Part shown: positions 9,254-19,800 of the stretch, piece after piece
Layout of the letters: each line of letters opens with the position of its first letter
Numbering within the stretch: the first letter of the stretch is position 1
Origin: Amaranthus tricolor
Taxonomy: Eukaryota; Streptophyta; Magnoliopsida; Caryophyllales; Amaranthaceae
Reading direction: 5' to 3'
DNA length: 64,000 nt
NCBI RefSeq assembly: GCF_026212465.1
Contig: NC_080058.1
Span: 3,295,001-3,359,000 of the forward strand
Translations under genes and position numbers: made by a program
The notes under the pieces: model-generated
The model's database searches: none
Seen by the model: the letters and a program-made list of their open reading frames with translations, nothing else
Told to the model about the DNA's origin: nothing

Positions 9254-11692
9254 ATGAAAACACTACAGTTTCTCATAAACATGGGCGGGCCTATGGCTTG
9301 TATCCTAACCCTGTTAATATCAACACTCCTGTATTCACCACCTATTACAGCCCAAAAAAATTCCACTATATCAGTAGGCAGATCTCTTACAGCCACCACC
9401 AATGGCTCTCAATGGTTTTCACCTTCGCAAGATTTTGCTTTTGGCTTTTCAAGATATCCAAACAAAAGAAATCTCTATATTCTTTCCATCTGGTATGCAA
9501 AGATTCCTGACACCATAATTTGGTATGCAAATGATGGTAATCCAGTCCCCGAAAGATCAGTAATAAAGATAACTGCTGATGAGGGTCTTGTTCTCAGTGA
9601 TCCTCAAGGAAATAACTTATGGAACACCTCTATTAGTGGGGTAAACTATGGTTTTATGAATGATTCCGGGAATTTTGTCCTCAAACAAAGGGGCAACGAC
9701 ACTCCAGTTTGGCAGACCTTTGCACATCCCACAGACACCTTGCTGCCTGGTCAGATTATGGAAATTAATGGGGAACTCAACTCTCGGCTTTCAGAAACAA
9801 ATTACACAAAGGGAAGATTTCAGTTACGTCTGATCCCTGATGGAAACATGGTTCTCAATACCCGGGACCTAAATTCTGGCTTTGTTTATGATTCTTACTA
9901 TACTAGTCTAACAAATGATACAGAAAATGCAGGTTACAAAGTGATTTACAACATCACTGGGGATTTGTATATACAAAGAAAGGATGGTTCAAAATTTAAT
10001 CTAACACTAGCACATAAAATACTTCCACCTGAGAATAATTATCAGCGAGTAACACTAAATTTTGACGGTGTTTTGACTTGGTATTATCACCCAAGAACTT
10101 TTACAGGCAATAATGGTGCAGGTTGGACTGCAATACAGTCACTCCCTGATAACATATGCTTGAAGATAATAGGAGGTTTGGATAGCGGAGCATGCGGATT
10201 TAATAACATTTGCATCTTAGGTAAGGATCAAAGGCCAATATGTCAATGCCCACAAAACTATTCTCTATTGAATCCCAATGATACATATGGCAGCTGTAAA
10301 CCAGATTTCCAATTAGGTGATTGCAAAAAACACGATCAGGGTGAATATACAATAGTCAAACTTCCAAACACTAATTGGCCTGGAGGTGGTTATAAACGTC
10401 ATAAACCTATCAGTGAAGAGGATTGCAAAAGCTCTTGTCTTAAGGACTGTTTCTGTGCTGCTGCCATTTTCGATGGACCTGATTCTGAATGTTATATAAA
10501 GAGGACGCCACTCTCTAATGGACGGAGAGACAGAAGAACTTTAAAGACAACATGGCTTAAAGTGGGGAAAGCTAATGATCATAACAACCAAGTTAACTCT
10601 GGACTGAAATATAAGATACATCCTGTAGTCAGAGGTCTTCTGGGTGGTTCTGTCTTTCTTAATTTAATTCTGTTAATTGCAGTAGGTTTGATGATTTTCA
10701 TTGCTCTTAACAAAAAGCATTCTAGAGATGAAACCCAGACTAACAGAATCACCGAGAATAGAAATGTTCATTGCTTCAGATACAAAGAGCTTAAACACAC
10801 GACTGATGGATTCAAGGAAGAGATAGGAAGAGGGGCATTTGGTGTGGTTTACAAGGGGAAATTGACCAAAGGAGGTCCTCCTCTTTTAATTGCGGTTAAG
10901 AAATTAGATCGAATGTCTAATGATGCTGATAGGGAATTTGATTCTGAAGTGAATATTATTGGCCAGACTCATCACAAGAATTTAGTTCGATTTATAGGAT
11001 TTTGCAAGGAAGAAGATCAGCGGTTACTGGTATATGAATATATGAGCAACAGTACTGTGGCAGATTATCTATTTGGTGATTTAAGACCAAGCTGGACTGC
11101 AAGGATTCAAATTGCGAAAGGCATAGCAAGAGGGCTCTTATATTTGCACGAAGAGTGTAGCAGACAGATTATCCATTGTGATATAAAGCCTCAAAATATC
11201 CTACTTGATGAATATCATAATGCTCGAATTTCAGATTTCGGGTTGGCAAAGCTTTTGGCTTTGAACCAAACCCATACAAACACAGCAATTAGAGGTACCA
11301 AAGGCTATGTTGCTCCTGAATGGTTTAGGAACAAACCTATCACAGTGAAGGTAGATGTCTATAGTTTCGGGGTTCTATTGTTGGAGATCATATGTTGTCG
11401 AAAAAATGTGTGTATGGAACTTATTGAGCAAGAAGGTGCAATTTTGACAGATTGGGCATTTGATTGTTATCGGATAAACAACTTGGCTTCTCTTATGAAT
11501 GATGACATGGAAGCACTTAGTGACATGATAAGATTGCAGAGGCTAGTAAAGGTTGCCCTTTGGTGTACCCAAGAAGACCCAAGTCTTCGACCAACAATGC
11601 GAACAGTGACACAGATCCTAGATGGTGTTGTTGAAGTTCCTGATAACCTCCCTTGCCCAACCTCATTTTCTATGACTGAAGTATTAGCCTAA
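9254..11692 (+). CDS. G-type lectin S-receptor-like Ser/Thr kinase (LecRK), copy 2
   Basis: A single-exon, 812-residue receptor kinase with the same architecture as its neighbours. It has a hydrophobic signal segment (about residues 14-34, ending near PITAQ), a bulb-lectin domain with WQTFAHPTDTLL near 153, and an EGF-like segment (about 313-345). A PAN-like segment contains EEDCKSSCLKDCFC. A membrane helix lies at about 461-485, followed by a cytoplasmic kinase. Kinase landmarks are GRGAFG (525), AVKK, HCDIKPQN (aspartate 643), DFG (661) and APEW. It is non-RD like the other copies. In-frame ATGs at 9281 and 9293 are alternative starts, the latter right at the signal peptide. It is the closest relative of the deleted copy at 4916-5196, judged by shared flanks and C-terminus. 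The C-terminal tail (SMTEVLA) differs from the TQY/TQA ends of the other copies. Confidence 0.95.
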   Translation: MKTLQFLINMGGPMACILTLLISTLLYSPPITAQKNSTISVGRSLTATTNGSQWFSPSQDFAFGFSRYPNKRNLYILSIWYAKIPDTIIWYANDGNPVPERSVIKITADEGLVLSDPQGNNLWNTSISGVNYGFMNDSGNFVLKQRGNDTPVWQTFAHPTDTLLPGQIMEINGELNSRLSETNYTKGRFQLRLIPDGNMVLNTRDLNSGFVYDSYYTSLTNDTENAGYKVIYNITGDLYIQRKDGSKFNLTLAHKILPPENNYQRVTLNFDGVLTWYYHPRTFTGNNGAGWTAIQSLPDNICLKIIGGLDSGACGFNNICILGKDQRPICQCPQNYSLLNPNDTYGSCKPDFQLGDCKKHDQGEYTIVKLPNTNWPGGGYKRHKPISEEDCKSSCLKDCFCAAAIFDGPDSECYIKRTPLSNGRRDRRTLKTTWLKVGKANDHNNQVNSGLKYKIHPVVRGLLGGSVFLNLILLIAVGLMIFIALNKKHSRDETQTNRITENRNVHCFRYKELKHTTDGFKEEIGRGAFGVVYKGKLTKGGPPLLIAVKKLDRMSNDADREFDSEVNIIGQTHHKNLVRFIGFCKEEDQRLLVYEYMSNSTVADYLFGDLRPSWTARIQIAKGIARGLLYLHEECSRQIIHCDIKPQNILLDEYHNARISDFGLAKLLALNQTHTNTAIRGTKGYVAPEWFRNKPITVKVDVYSFGVLLLEIICCRKNVCMELIEQEGAILTDWAFDCYRINNLASLMNDDMEALSDMIRLQRLVKVALWCTQEDPSLRPTMRTVTQILDGVVEVPDNLPCPTSFSMTEVLA

Positions 11693-12650
11693 TGTTTGTA
11701 TACTGGTTTATTGCATTTTGTTTGCAGAACTTCAGTTAAACAAGCTGTGAAACCGTCAGGTTCTTGCATGAATTACATTTCAATCTTATTAAAAAATTTA
11801 TGTGTGTATTTGTTACAGCAATTTAATTGCTTGTGAATAATATCAGTATTTACTAAACTGTCATGGACAGTTCAAGAAAATCTAAGAAAAACTTAGCTAA
11901 AATAATTTTACACAAAAAATTCTAAAGCTTATGCATTTATGATACCAACTTTGCAATAAAATCAAGGCTACAAAGCTGCAAAAAACAGATACTCTCAAAC
12001 ACTGCTACTATGCAGCCCCTTTTCATATCATAAAATTCCCTCATTACTCTCCATCTTATGGCCCTTTATAATACCCAAATTTTGGTTTTTAGTCCAAATT
12101 AATCTTTTTTGGTTGCGTACATATGACCCTTCAGAGGGCCTTTTTTTTCCCGTTTATGAAAAAATTAATAAAAAAAATATTAAATTAATGAATAAAATAA
12201 ATATATTTACTATAAATAAGACGCAAAATAAAAATTTTGCACAGGACCCCTTAATTTTTCAAGATGGCTCTGCATTTGAGCAATGAAATGTTGTATAATG
12301 TGTGTAGTGTGTATTATTCCTGCCAAAGAAGGTGTTCATATCATCCAGTTGGCATAATGTGATGGAGGTTTTCTTTTTTAGAGATATATATACAATAACT
12401 AATAATTCCTTGGAGTTAACGGTATATCCGTAAGAGAAAAGGTAAAGCTACTAAAAATATCTTACATCTTGTGTTCGTCTTGTTTCTAAATACACAAAAA
12501 AAATTGAAGAAAAGTACACAAAATTTTCTATCAAACAATAAATTACTATTCAACCTGTACCATCAAAGAACACATCAAAACCATATTAAAGTAGAATATT
12601 TAGAATTTAGAGGAACATCATATATATGTCTAAAATCCTTCCACAATACC
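11693..12650. other. Intergenic, 3' flank of LecRK copy 2
   Basis: The first 400 bp is shared in patches with 5197-5940. At about 12165-12240 there is a dispersed repeat piece ('aataaatatatttactataa' followed by 'ataagacg') that recurs at about 47320-47365. No gene seen. Confidence 0.55.
12165..12240. repeat. Dispersed repeat piece shared with 47.3 kb
   Basis: About 45 bp around 'taaataagacgcaaaataaa' is nearly identical at 47320-47365, in the same orientation and with similar AT-rich flanks. Element type unknown. Confidence 0.6.
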
Positions 12651-12840
12651 TAGGAATAGGCATGGCCACGGTCCGGGTTGGTCCGGTTCCATCCGGTTTC
12701 GGTTCCACCCGGTTCCGGTTCCATTTGGAACCTGTCGCGACCGGTTCCGGGCGGTTCCAAACGATTTCTTGGCGGTTTATGAGGCGGTTCCGGCGGTTCC
12801 AACTCACGGGACGGGCGGGTCGGACCATCGGTTCCATTTT
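12651..12840 (+). mobile_element. GC-rich 'GGTTCC' block, possible hAT terminus
   Basis: It begins 'taggaataggcatggccac' and runs into dense, imperfect repeats of 'ggttccggttcc' and 'ggcggttcc'. Composition is sharply different from the AT-rich surroundings. hAT transposons often have TAGGG(A/T)-type ends followed by CGG-rich subterminal repeats, which is the basis of the suggestion. No opposite terminus or 8-bp duplication was found. The open frames through this block on both strands are low-complexity and not believed to be genes. Confidence 0.35.
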
Positions 12841-13137
12841 TATTTTTTCTTTAAATATTTATATAATAAAAAAATACTATAATATTGCGGACGTACCTTT
12901 GATGATTACTTGATTATTAGCGAAATTCATTGCTTGTCAAGTTGTCATCGTTATTAAAATATATACTAAAAAGAATGAAAAAAATAAATTATTAAAAAAC
13001 GAATCAATAATAATGTCGATAAAGATGATTAATAAAAAAAGAGGGAGAAAATGGACTTGAACCTAGTACCCAAAGGAATACTAAGAAGGTGTTCTCTCCA
13101 ACTTATTTTTTTGACTTATTACTTATTCTTATTGGAA

Positions 13138-13797
<660 letters not shown>

Positions 13798-13944
13798 CGA
13801 AGAGAACATGTCAAATCCAACAGTCTTCAAAAATGAAGTTACAAGATAACTGTTTTTATTGTGGACTTTGGTTCACAGAAGCACAACAAAATAACACCTA
13901 TACTTAGTATGAAACTTGTGCACCATGACAAAATAACTACAGCT

Positions 13945-16410
13945 ATGATTTGGCCTCTTTCTTCTTCCCTTATCTTCTATACACTCATTCTCCTACAATC
14001 AACACTACCTGCTGCACAAAATGGTGGTAAAATTACAGCAGGCAAATCTCTCTCAGCCACAGGCAAAAACTCAGCTGCATGGCTCTCCCCTTCAGGCGAC
14101 TTTGCCTTTGGTTTTCATCAATATCTTAAATCCAACAATTTATTTTTGCTTGCCATATGGTATGCTAAAATTCCTGACACCATTGTTTGGTATGCAAATG
14201 ACGGTAATCCTGTCCCCCAGGGATCCTCAGTAAACATAACTGCTAATGAGGGTCTGGTTCTTAGTGATCCTCAAGGAACAAATCTATGGAATACAACTGA
14301 TGATTTAAGTGGTGATGGAGAAGTTGCTTATGGTTTTATGAATGATACTGGGAATTTTGTGCTCTTAAGTAGAAACACTGATGCTGCAGTTTGGCAGAGC
14401 TTCGACCATCCTACAGATACCTTGCTTCCAACCCAGATAATGGAAGCAGGAGACGAGCTTGATTCCCGACGATCAGCAACCAATTTTACAAAAGGGAGGT
14501 TTCAACTTCGTTTGCTCCACGATGGGAACCTCGTTCTTAATACCAGGGACCTCGCCACAGGTTATTCCTATGCTTCTTACTATGAAAGTGGCACCAATGA
14601 CATACAAAATCCTGGTGACAGATTGGTCTACAGTGAATCCGGGGATTTGTATATACAGACAAAGAACGGCTCAAGGTTTGATGTCAAGCCAGCAAATAAG
14701 TTTGTCTCTGCCAAGGATAATTATTACAGATTATCATTGAATTTTGATGGGGTATTGACCTGGTTCTATCATCTGAGAAACTTCACGGGCAAAATAGATG
14801 CTGATTGGTCGGAGCTTCAGTCATTGCCTGATAACATATGTATGAATATAGCATCATTTGGGGGTGATTATGATAGTGGAGCCTGTGGATATAATAGCAT
14901 CTGTAACATTGGTGAGGACAAGAGGCCAAACTGTAATTGCCCACCAGGATATTCACTATTGGATCCCAATGATAAATACGGCAGCTGCAAACCAGATTTC
15001 AAACAGGAGGTTTGTGATGAACAGAGTCAGGATGCTGTAAAAGATGAATTCAAGCTAGTCTTGATTCAAAACACAGATTGGCCATTTGCTGACTATGCAA
15101 GACTTGATCCTTGTAGTGAAGACGAATGTAAGAATTCTTGTCTTAATGATTGTTTCTGTGCAGTTGCTATTTTCAACGATCAAAGCTGTTGGAAGAAGAA
15201 GCTGCCACTCTCCAACGGAAGACAAGATAGTCAAGTAATGAGAATAGGTTGGGTTAAGGTGGGAAATAGCAATATTACCTACAACCCACTAAACCCAGTG
15301 TTACCTCCCAACAAAGTAAGATACAAAATGAATCGTGCAGTTACAGCTTTGTTAGGTGGTTCCGTATGCATTAATCTCCTTCTGCTAAGTGCTATAGTTT
15401 TAGGGATTTTCTTTATGTACAACAAAAAGCAGTCCAGAGGAACATTGATTGATGAGCATCAGAGAATAAAAACCCTAAAGGAGTATACTAATGTACATTG
15501 CTTTAGCTACAAAGAGCTAAATGATGCAACAGATGGGTTTAAGGAAGAAATAGGACAGGGGGCTTTTGGCACAGTATATAAAGGAAGGATTGAAGCAGGA
15601 GGTTCTCCAATCATAGTCGCGGTTAAAAAGTTAGATAGGATATCTAAAGAGATTGGTAAAGAATTTGAAGCTGAAGTTAATGTAATTGGCCAGACTCATC
15701 ACAAGAATCTAGTTCGCTTTATAGGATTCTGCAAGGAAGATGACCATCGGTTATTGGTGTATGAATATATGAGCAATGGAACCGTGGCAGATTATCTTTT
15801 TGGTGATTTAAGGCCAAGCTGGACTGCAAGGATTCAAATTGCTCAAGGGATTGCAAGGGGGCTCTTGTATTTGCACGAGGAGTGCAGCACGCAGATCATA
15901 CACTGTGATATAAAGCCGCAGAACATACTTCTTGATGACCATTTCAACGCTCGAATTTGTGACTTTGGACTGGCAAAGCTTTTGGTTTTAAATCAGACAC
16001 ATACAAATACTGGAGTCAGAGGAACAAAAGGATATCTTGCCCCTGAATGGTTCAGAAACAAGCCGGTAACAATTAAGGTTGATGTATACAGCTTTGGAGT
16101 TTTGCTATTGGAAATTATAAGCTGTAGAAGATGTGTGTGTATGGATATCAGTGATGAAGCAGCAATTCTGACAGATTGGGCATACGATTGCTACCAGTCT
16201 AACAATTTACGAAATCTTGTTAATGGTGACATGGAGGCAACTAGTGACATGCAAGGACTGGAGAGGTTTATAATGGTTGCCCTGTGGTGTATTCAAGAAG
16301 ACCCAAGTCAGCGACCTACGATGAAAAAGGTCACGCAGATGCTCGAGGGTGTTATTAAAGTGACTAGTCCTCCTTGTCCTGCCTCCTTTTCAATTGCAAC
16401 CCAAGCTTGA
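13945..16410 (+). CDS. G-type lectin S-receptor-like Ser/Thr kinase (LecRK), copy 3
   Basis: A single-exon, 821-residue receptor kinase. It has a signal peptide (about residues 1-25, ending near LPAAQ) and a bulb-lectin domain with WQSFDHPTDTLL. Next are an EGF-like segment with ACGYNSICN...CNCPPGYSLLD, a PAN-like segment with EDECKNSCLNDCFC, a membrane helix (about 468-492) and a kinase. Landmarks are GQGAFG (537), AVKK, HCDIKPQN (aspartate 655), DFG (673, preceded by Cys rather than Ser) and LAPEW. It is non-RD. The ATG at 13945 opens directly into the signal peptide; ATGs at 13909 and 13861 are in frame and possible. It lies immediately downstream of a 660-bp compound microsatellite, which may affect its expression (inference). 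Confidence 0.95.
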   Translation: MIWPLSSSLIFYTLILLQSTLPAAQNGGKITAGKSLSATGKNSAAWLSPSGDFAFGFHQYLKSNNLFLLAIWYAKIPDTIVWYANDGNPVPQGSSVNITANEGLVLSDPQGTNLWNTTDDLSGDGEVAYGFMNDTGNFVLLSRNTDAAVWQSFDHPTDTLLPTQIMEAGDELDSRRSATNFTKGRFQLRLLHDGNLVLNTRDLATGYSYASYYESGTNDIQNPGDRLVYSESGDLYIQTKNGSRFDVKPANKFVSAKDNYYRLSLNFDGVLTWFYHLRNFTGKIDADWSELQSLPDNICMNIASFGGDYDSGACGYNSICNIGEDKRPNCNCPPGYSLLDPNDKYGSCKPDFKQEVCDEQSQDAVKDEFKLVLIQNTDWPFADYARLDPCSEDECKNSCLNDCFCAVAIFNDQSCWKKKLPLSNGRQDSQVMRIGWVKVGNSNITYNPLNPVLPPNKVRYKMNRAVTALLGGSVCINLLLLSAIVLGIFFMYNKKQSRGTLIDEHQRIKTLKEYTNVHCFSYKELNDATDGFKEEIGQGAFGTVYKGRIEAGGSPIIVAVKKLDRISKEIGKEFEAEVNVIGQTHHKNLVRFIGFCKEDDHRLLVYEYMSNGTVADYLFGDLRPSWTARIQIAQGIARGLLYLHEECSTQIIHCDIKPQNILLDDHFNARICDFGLAKLLVLNQTHTNTGVRGTKGYLAPEWFRNKPVTIKVDVYSFGVLLLEIISCRRCVCMDISDEAAILTDWAYDCYQSNNLRNLVNGDMEATSDMQGLERFIMVALWCIQEDPSQRPTMKKVTQMLEGVIKVTSPPCPASFSIATQA

Positions 16411-16863
16411 CACTCCATAGTTATCATGATTAAGAATGTGTATTTTACATTTCATCTTTATCCCACTTTGGTAGTTATGTACCTGTAACCTCTACAATAA
16501 AATAAATCATTTCATTGTTCGTTTCATGATTGTATTAACTTACATCTCTAGTTTTCTTGCTTGTTTTGCTACTGATGCCATAATTGATTCAGCCACAGCG
16601 AACCTTTGCTATGTGGAAAAGCAACAGCAGCATCTTCCATTGGACTGTTTATTAACTCTTAACGTTAGACTTTTCCTCAAAAGAATCATGTTTCCACAAA
16701 CCCACCATCTAGGTTCTCCGTTTGATTCATGTCAGAAGAAAATTGTTGAAATTTGAAAAACGACGATGTATTAAAGTTCGAACAATGTGTTTCAAACTCC
16801 AATATTACCAAGATCGAGTGTATGAGGTTTTAGTGACAAACAAATTACGCTATCAATGATATC
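16411..16863. other. Intergenic, 3' flank of LecRK copy 3
   Basis: A candidate polyadenylation context ('caataaaataaatc') lies at about 16494. No gene seen. Confidence 0.45.
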
Positions 16864-17430
16864 AATGTTTGTAGGAGAAAATAAAGCAATAAAACGACAC
16901 AAAGATTTAACGAGGTTCACCCAACTAAGGCTACGTCCTCCGGTATGTAGTATCTCTTATATTATCAAAAGGAGTTCAAAGAACTCTCAAATATGGAGAA
17001 TTACAATAGAGAAGAGATATAGGCTAGTGTTTGGCTTGAGGTGTATTTGTGGATTGATTACAATATGAATGAGAGCTCTCTATTTATAGGAGAGATCTCA
17101 CTAAATAACATTAAGTACATTAAAACTATGAATAAATGATAATGAAACATCCCCAAGTATATGAAGAGTCAAAAACAGCATCCTAGGAGCATCAAGAGTT
17201 AAACCTTTGCACTTCTTCATTAAGTCCCATAACTCCCATGAATAACTCATACTTTATTACCTCATCAATCCATACTTTTAATCACCATCATAAATCACTA
17301 TCATCAAGACTCAACTTAATACACCCATTCATGACAAACTTATTGAATTTCATCCCAAGAGTCACTACATGAATGCACACACCAAATGTGCACTCAAGTT
17401 ACACCATTCATAACAAAATTGTTTAGAAAA
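16864..17430 (-). mobile_element. Probable solo LTR (minus orientation)
   Basis: On the minus strand the sequence ends 'cctacaaaca'. It carries a TATA-like 'ctcctataaatagagag' (about 17070-17090) and the 'gaggttcaccc'/'ggctacgtcctcc' block typical of plant LTRs (16912-16942). No adjacent internal region or second LTR is visible. The 5' boundary is approximate. Confidence 0.4.
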
Positions 17431-17774
17431 TAGCTCAGCAAATTGTTTTTCTATCAGCCTCATATCCTATCACTTCTTTCCGCCATTGACATCACTGAGC
17501 CCACATAGGGTATAGAAGACTTAGGCTAAAGAACAGTATCGAAACAAAAGGATGACTACAAATTATGAACTCACCAGTTGAACTAAAGCATTTGATCAAG
17601 CTTTTAACGATGGAAGAATCCTTCTTTGAACGTACACAAATAGTTGCAGTTGAAGTAATTCATGGCAACTTTAGGTAAGGGCATGAGTGGAGTTGAAAAG
17701 TGCAGAATTATGCTTAATACTTCTCTTTTATTTATAGTATGGAATAAGGCAAGAATTTCACACCCTCACATGGA
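17431..17774. other. Intergenic, no gene seen
   Basis: Between the solo LTR and the interrupted repeat. No supported coding region, array or recognisable element end. Confidence 0.4.
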
Positions 17775-17802
17775 GCATTGAGTGTCTGACATGGGTGTTT
17801 AG
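17775..17802. repeat. Left half of dispersed repeat interrupted by retroelement composite
   Basis: 'gcattgagtgtctgacatgg' and following matches 6950-6975. The homology resumes at 19562 with 'tttagagcattaagat'. The last five bases, 'tttag' (17798-17802), recur at 19562-19566 as a target-site duplication. Confidence 0.7.
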
Positions 17803-17997
17803 TATTAGAATATTAGAATTATTTAGAATATCTTAGAATATCCTAGAATAATATCTCTTTGATTTCTTGCATTATTTTGTATAATCTTTGTGATTGTGTA
17901 GAATATTAGGAAATATTCAATTTCCTAAAATATAGTAACAATCTTGTATATATTGACATTATCATTAATAAGAAAGGCAACCCGAGTCATTCTTACA
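17803..17997 (+). repeat. Copia-type LTR (195 bp) within the composite
   Basis: It ends '...cgagtcattcttaca' directly before 'tggtatcagagcc', the usual copia primer-binding site against initiator tRNA-Met. It contains a promoter-like 'cttgtatatattgac' near 17943. The 5' end repeats in inverted form at 19517-19561. Confidence 0.75.
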
Positions 17998-18295
17998 TGG
18001 TATCAGAGCCATGACAATAAACGAACAAGGAATTATCAGAAATGCTGTTAGAAAAGCCAATAGTAGTTGCAAAAGTAGCAAACCGATGATACCAAGCACG
18101 AGGAGCCTGTTTGAGGCCATAAAGAGACTTACGAAGAAGACAAACATGATCAGGACGAGTAGAATCACGAAAACCCATAGGTTGATGCATGTAAACAGTC
18201 TCAGTTAAATGACCATGTAAAAATGCATTCTTAACATCAAGCTGATGAATAGACCAAGATCTGGAAAGAGCAATACTTAAAACAATGCGAATAGA
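17998..18295 (-). pseudogene. Copia reverse transcriptase (RVT_2) fragment
   Basis: The minus strand encodes SIRIVLSIALSRSW, QLDVKNAFLHG, a VYMHQPMGF segment, SLYGLKQAPRAWY and ends LFVYCHGSDT. These are the N-terminal half of the Ty1/copia reverse-transcriptase domain; the YVDD catalytic box is missing. The fragment begins exactly where the TRIM LTR ends (18296) and stops at the tRNA-Met PBS-like sequence. It is a broken remnant with no start codon of its own. Confidence 0.85.
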
Positions 18296-18585
18296 TGTTA
18301 GAGTATATAACATATCCTGGGGCTTCAACCATCAGCTTAAGCTTTTGGTTGAATTGGTTCCTTGACATGGTATCAGAAGCCAATGTGACAAAAAGGTCAC
18401 GGGTTCGAATCTCAACCACCCCTCATTCAAAGTGGAATATTAAGCACCATGTATGAGGAGAACATGTGTTGCATCCACACTTCTAGCCCAAAGGGCTCTC
18501 GTGTGAGGGGGCGTGTTAGAGTATATAACATATCCTGGGGCTTCAACCATCAGCTTAAGCTTTTGGTTGAATTGGTTCCTTGAAA
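18296..18585 (+). mobile_element. TRIM, plus orientation, near-identical LTRs
   Basis: LTR 18296-18367 (72 bp), PBS 'tggtatcagaagcc' (18368-18381), internal about 120 bp, purine tract 'gtgagggggcg' (18503-18513), LTR 18514-18585. I count one difference between the two LTRs (next-to-last base, c to a), so this is the youngest-looking copy in the window. No matching target-site duplication: left flank 'ataga', right flank 'tgcca'. Confidence 0.9.
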
Positions 18586-19539
18586 TGCCAAACAAGTATT
18601 CCCATTCAACTTAATGAAGATGGTTCCAATTTTCATACTTGGGTCACTTTATTCAAGCTTCATTATTGTGCTCACCTTGTGGAATCTCATATTCTTCCCG
18701 ATGACTCTTCTAAAGTGTTAGTTCCTAAAGATTCCGATTGGCAACGTCTTGATGACATTGTTAGAACATGGATTTATGGGTCTATTAATCCCTCTCTTCT
18801 TCAAACTATAGTTCGTCCCGATGATTGTGCCTTTGATGCTTGGACTCGTCTTGAGAACAATTTTCAAAATAATAAGACATCCCGAATCCTTCATCTTGAA
18901 TCTCAATTTAATGACATTTCTTTATCCACCTTTTCCAATGTAAAGTCTTATTGCAATGAAATTGAAAGTATTGCCACTTCTCTTAATAATCTTGGTACTT
19001 CCATCACCGACAATCGCTTGGCTCTTCAAGTTCTTCATGGGTTAACTTCGGAGTATAAAACTTTTCGGTCTTTGGTTCAACATATGAATCCTATTCCCTC
19101 ATTTGATACTCTTCGTTCTATGTTGGAATTGGAAGAACGATCTAATCATAAGCATACTTCTCCCGCTCAAGATTCGGCTCTTCTTGTTTCAAACAAAGGT
19201 ACTTTTTCTGAAAATTCCACTCCTTTTATTAACCGCGGCCCTTCTCACCACCGTGGTGGCCACCGCCACCTTCGTCGTGGTAGCCGGACCCACCGTGGCA
19301 GCCACCATGGCTCCACCAGTGGGTATGGACGCTGGCAGCAACCCCATGCAAGGCCTACTGCTTCCAATTCATTTCGGCCCAACATACACTATTCTGGCCC
19401 AAGTCCTTCTCCTCCTTCTTCTTATTATGGGAGACCTTCTTGGGCTGGACATACTTGGGCCCAGCCTGCTGCCCCCTTTCCTACTACACCTTGGGCTCCT
19501 CAATTTACAAACAATAGATATTATTCTAGAATATTCTAA
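18586..19539 (+). pseudogene. Copia gag fragment (UBN2-type)
   Basis: The open frame enters from the TRIM without an ATG (first codons in frame at 18580 are TTG-AAA-TGC). It reads TSIPIQLNEDGSNFHTW, a WIYGSINPSLLQTIV segment and a LHGLTSEYKTF segment, then a His/Arg/Gly-rich and Pro-rich tail. This is the capsid/gag domain of copia elements (gag-polypeptide/UBN2). The CCHC zinc knuckle, protease and later domains are absent. The last residues (YYSRIF) are encoded by the inverted LTR piece. Non-functional remnant. Confidence 0.8.
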
Positions 19540-19561
19540 GATATTCTAAATAATTCTAATA

Positions 19562-19800
19562 TTTAGAGCATTAAGATAAAAGGCAGACATCAATGCATAA
19601 TATGGTTTTCAAAACTCATATTCCTTTCTAACTAGCTATGTACAGATGTCCACAAATGGAGATTCATATCTCTAACCTAAATGGTTTCCATTGCACAAAA
19701 CATGATTCTCACCATTGAAACATCAAATGACTTAGATTGGAAAGAAAAAGCAAATGTCACACCTTAAAAAAAAAGATTCACCCTGGTTATTGTGAGTTCG
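19562..19800. repeat. Right half of the interrupted dispersed repeat
   Basis: It continues the 6970-7160 sequence ('catcaatgcata', 'tttctaact', 'gtccacaaa' and 'aaagattcaccc'). Confidence 0.7.

Larger units (their letters stand above)
17803..19561. mobile_element. Scrambled copia composite with LTR pieces as inverted termini
   Basis: A 1.76-kb insertion flanked by 'tttag'. The order is: copia-type LTR (17803-17997), a PBS-like junction (17998), a reverse-transcriptase piece in antisense (to 18296), a complete TRIM (18296-18585), a gag piece in sense (18586 to about 19516), and about 45 bp of the same LTR in reverse complement (about 19517-19561). The two ends are therefore inverted copies of the LTR 5' end (left 'tattagaattatttagaata', right its reverse complement). 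It lacks integrase, protease and most of RT and cannot be autonomous. Confidence 0.8.

Noticed and set aside
12607..12913. Overlapping open frames on both strands through the GC-rich block
   Set aside because: Low-complexity translations of 'ggttcc' repeats; more likely transposon end than gene.
18580..18590. A start codon for the gag frame at 18580
   Set aside because: The codon is TTG inside the TRIM LTR; the ATG at 18585 is out of frame and soon stops. Gag is a headless fragment.
19103..19549. 148-codon open frame overlapping gag
   Set aside because: It is an out-of-frame shadow of the copia gag sequence.
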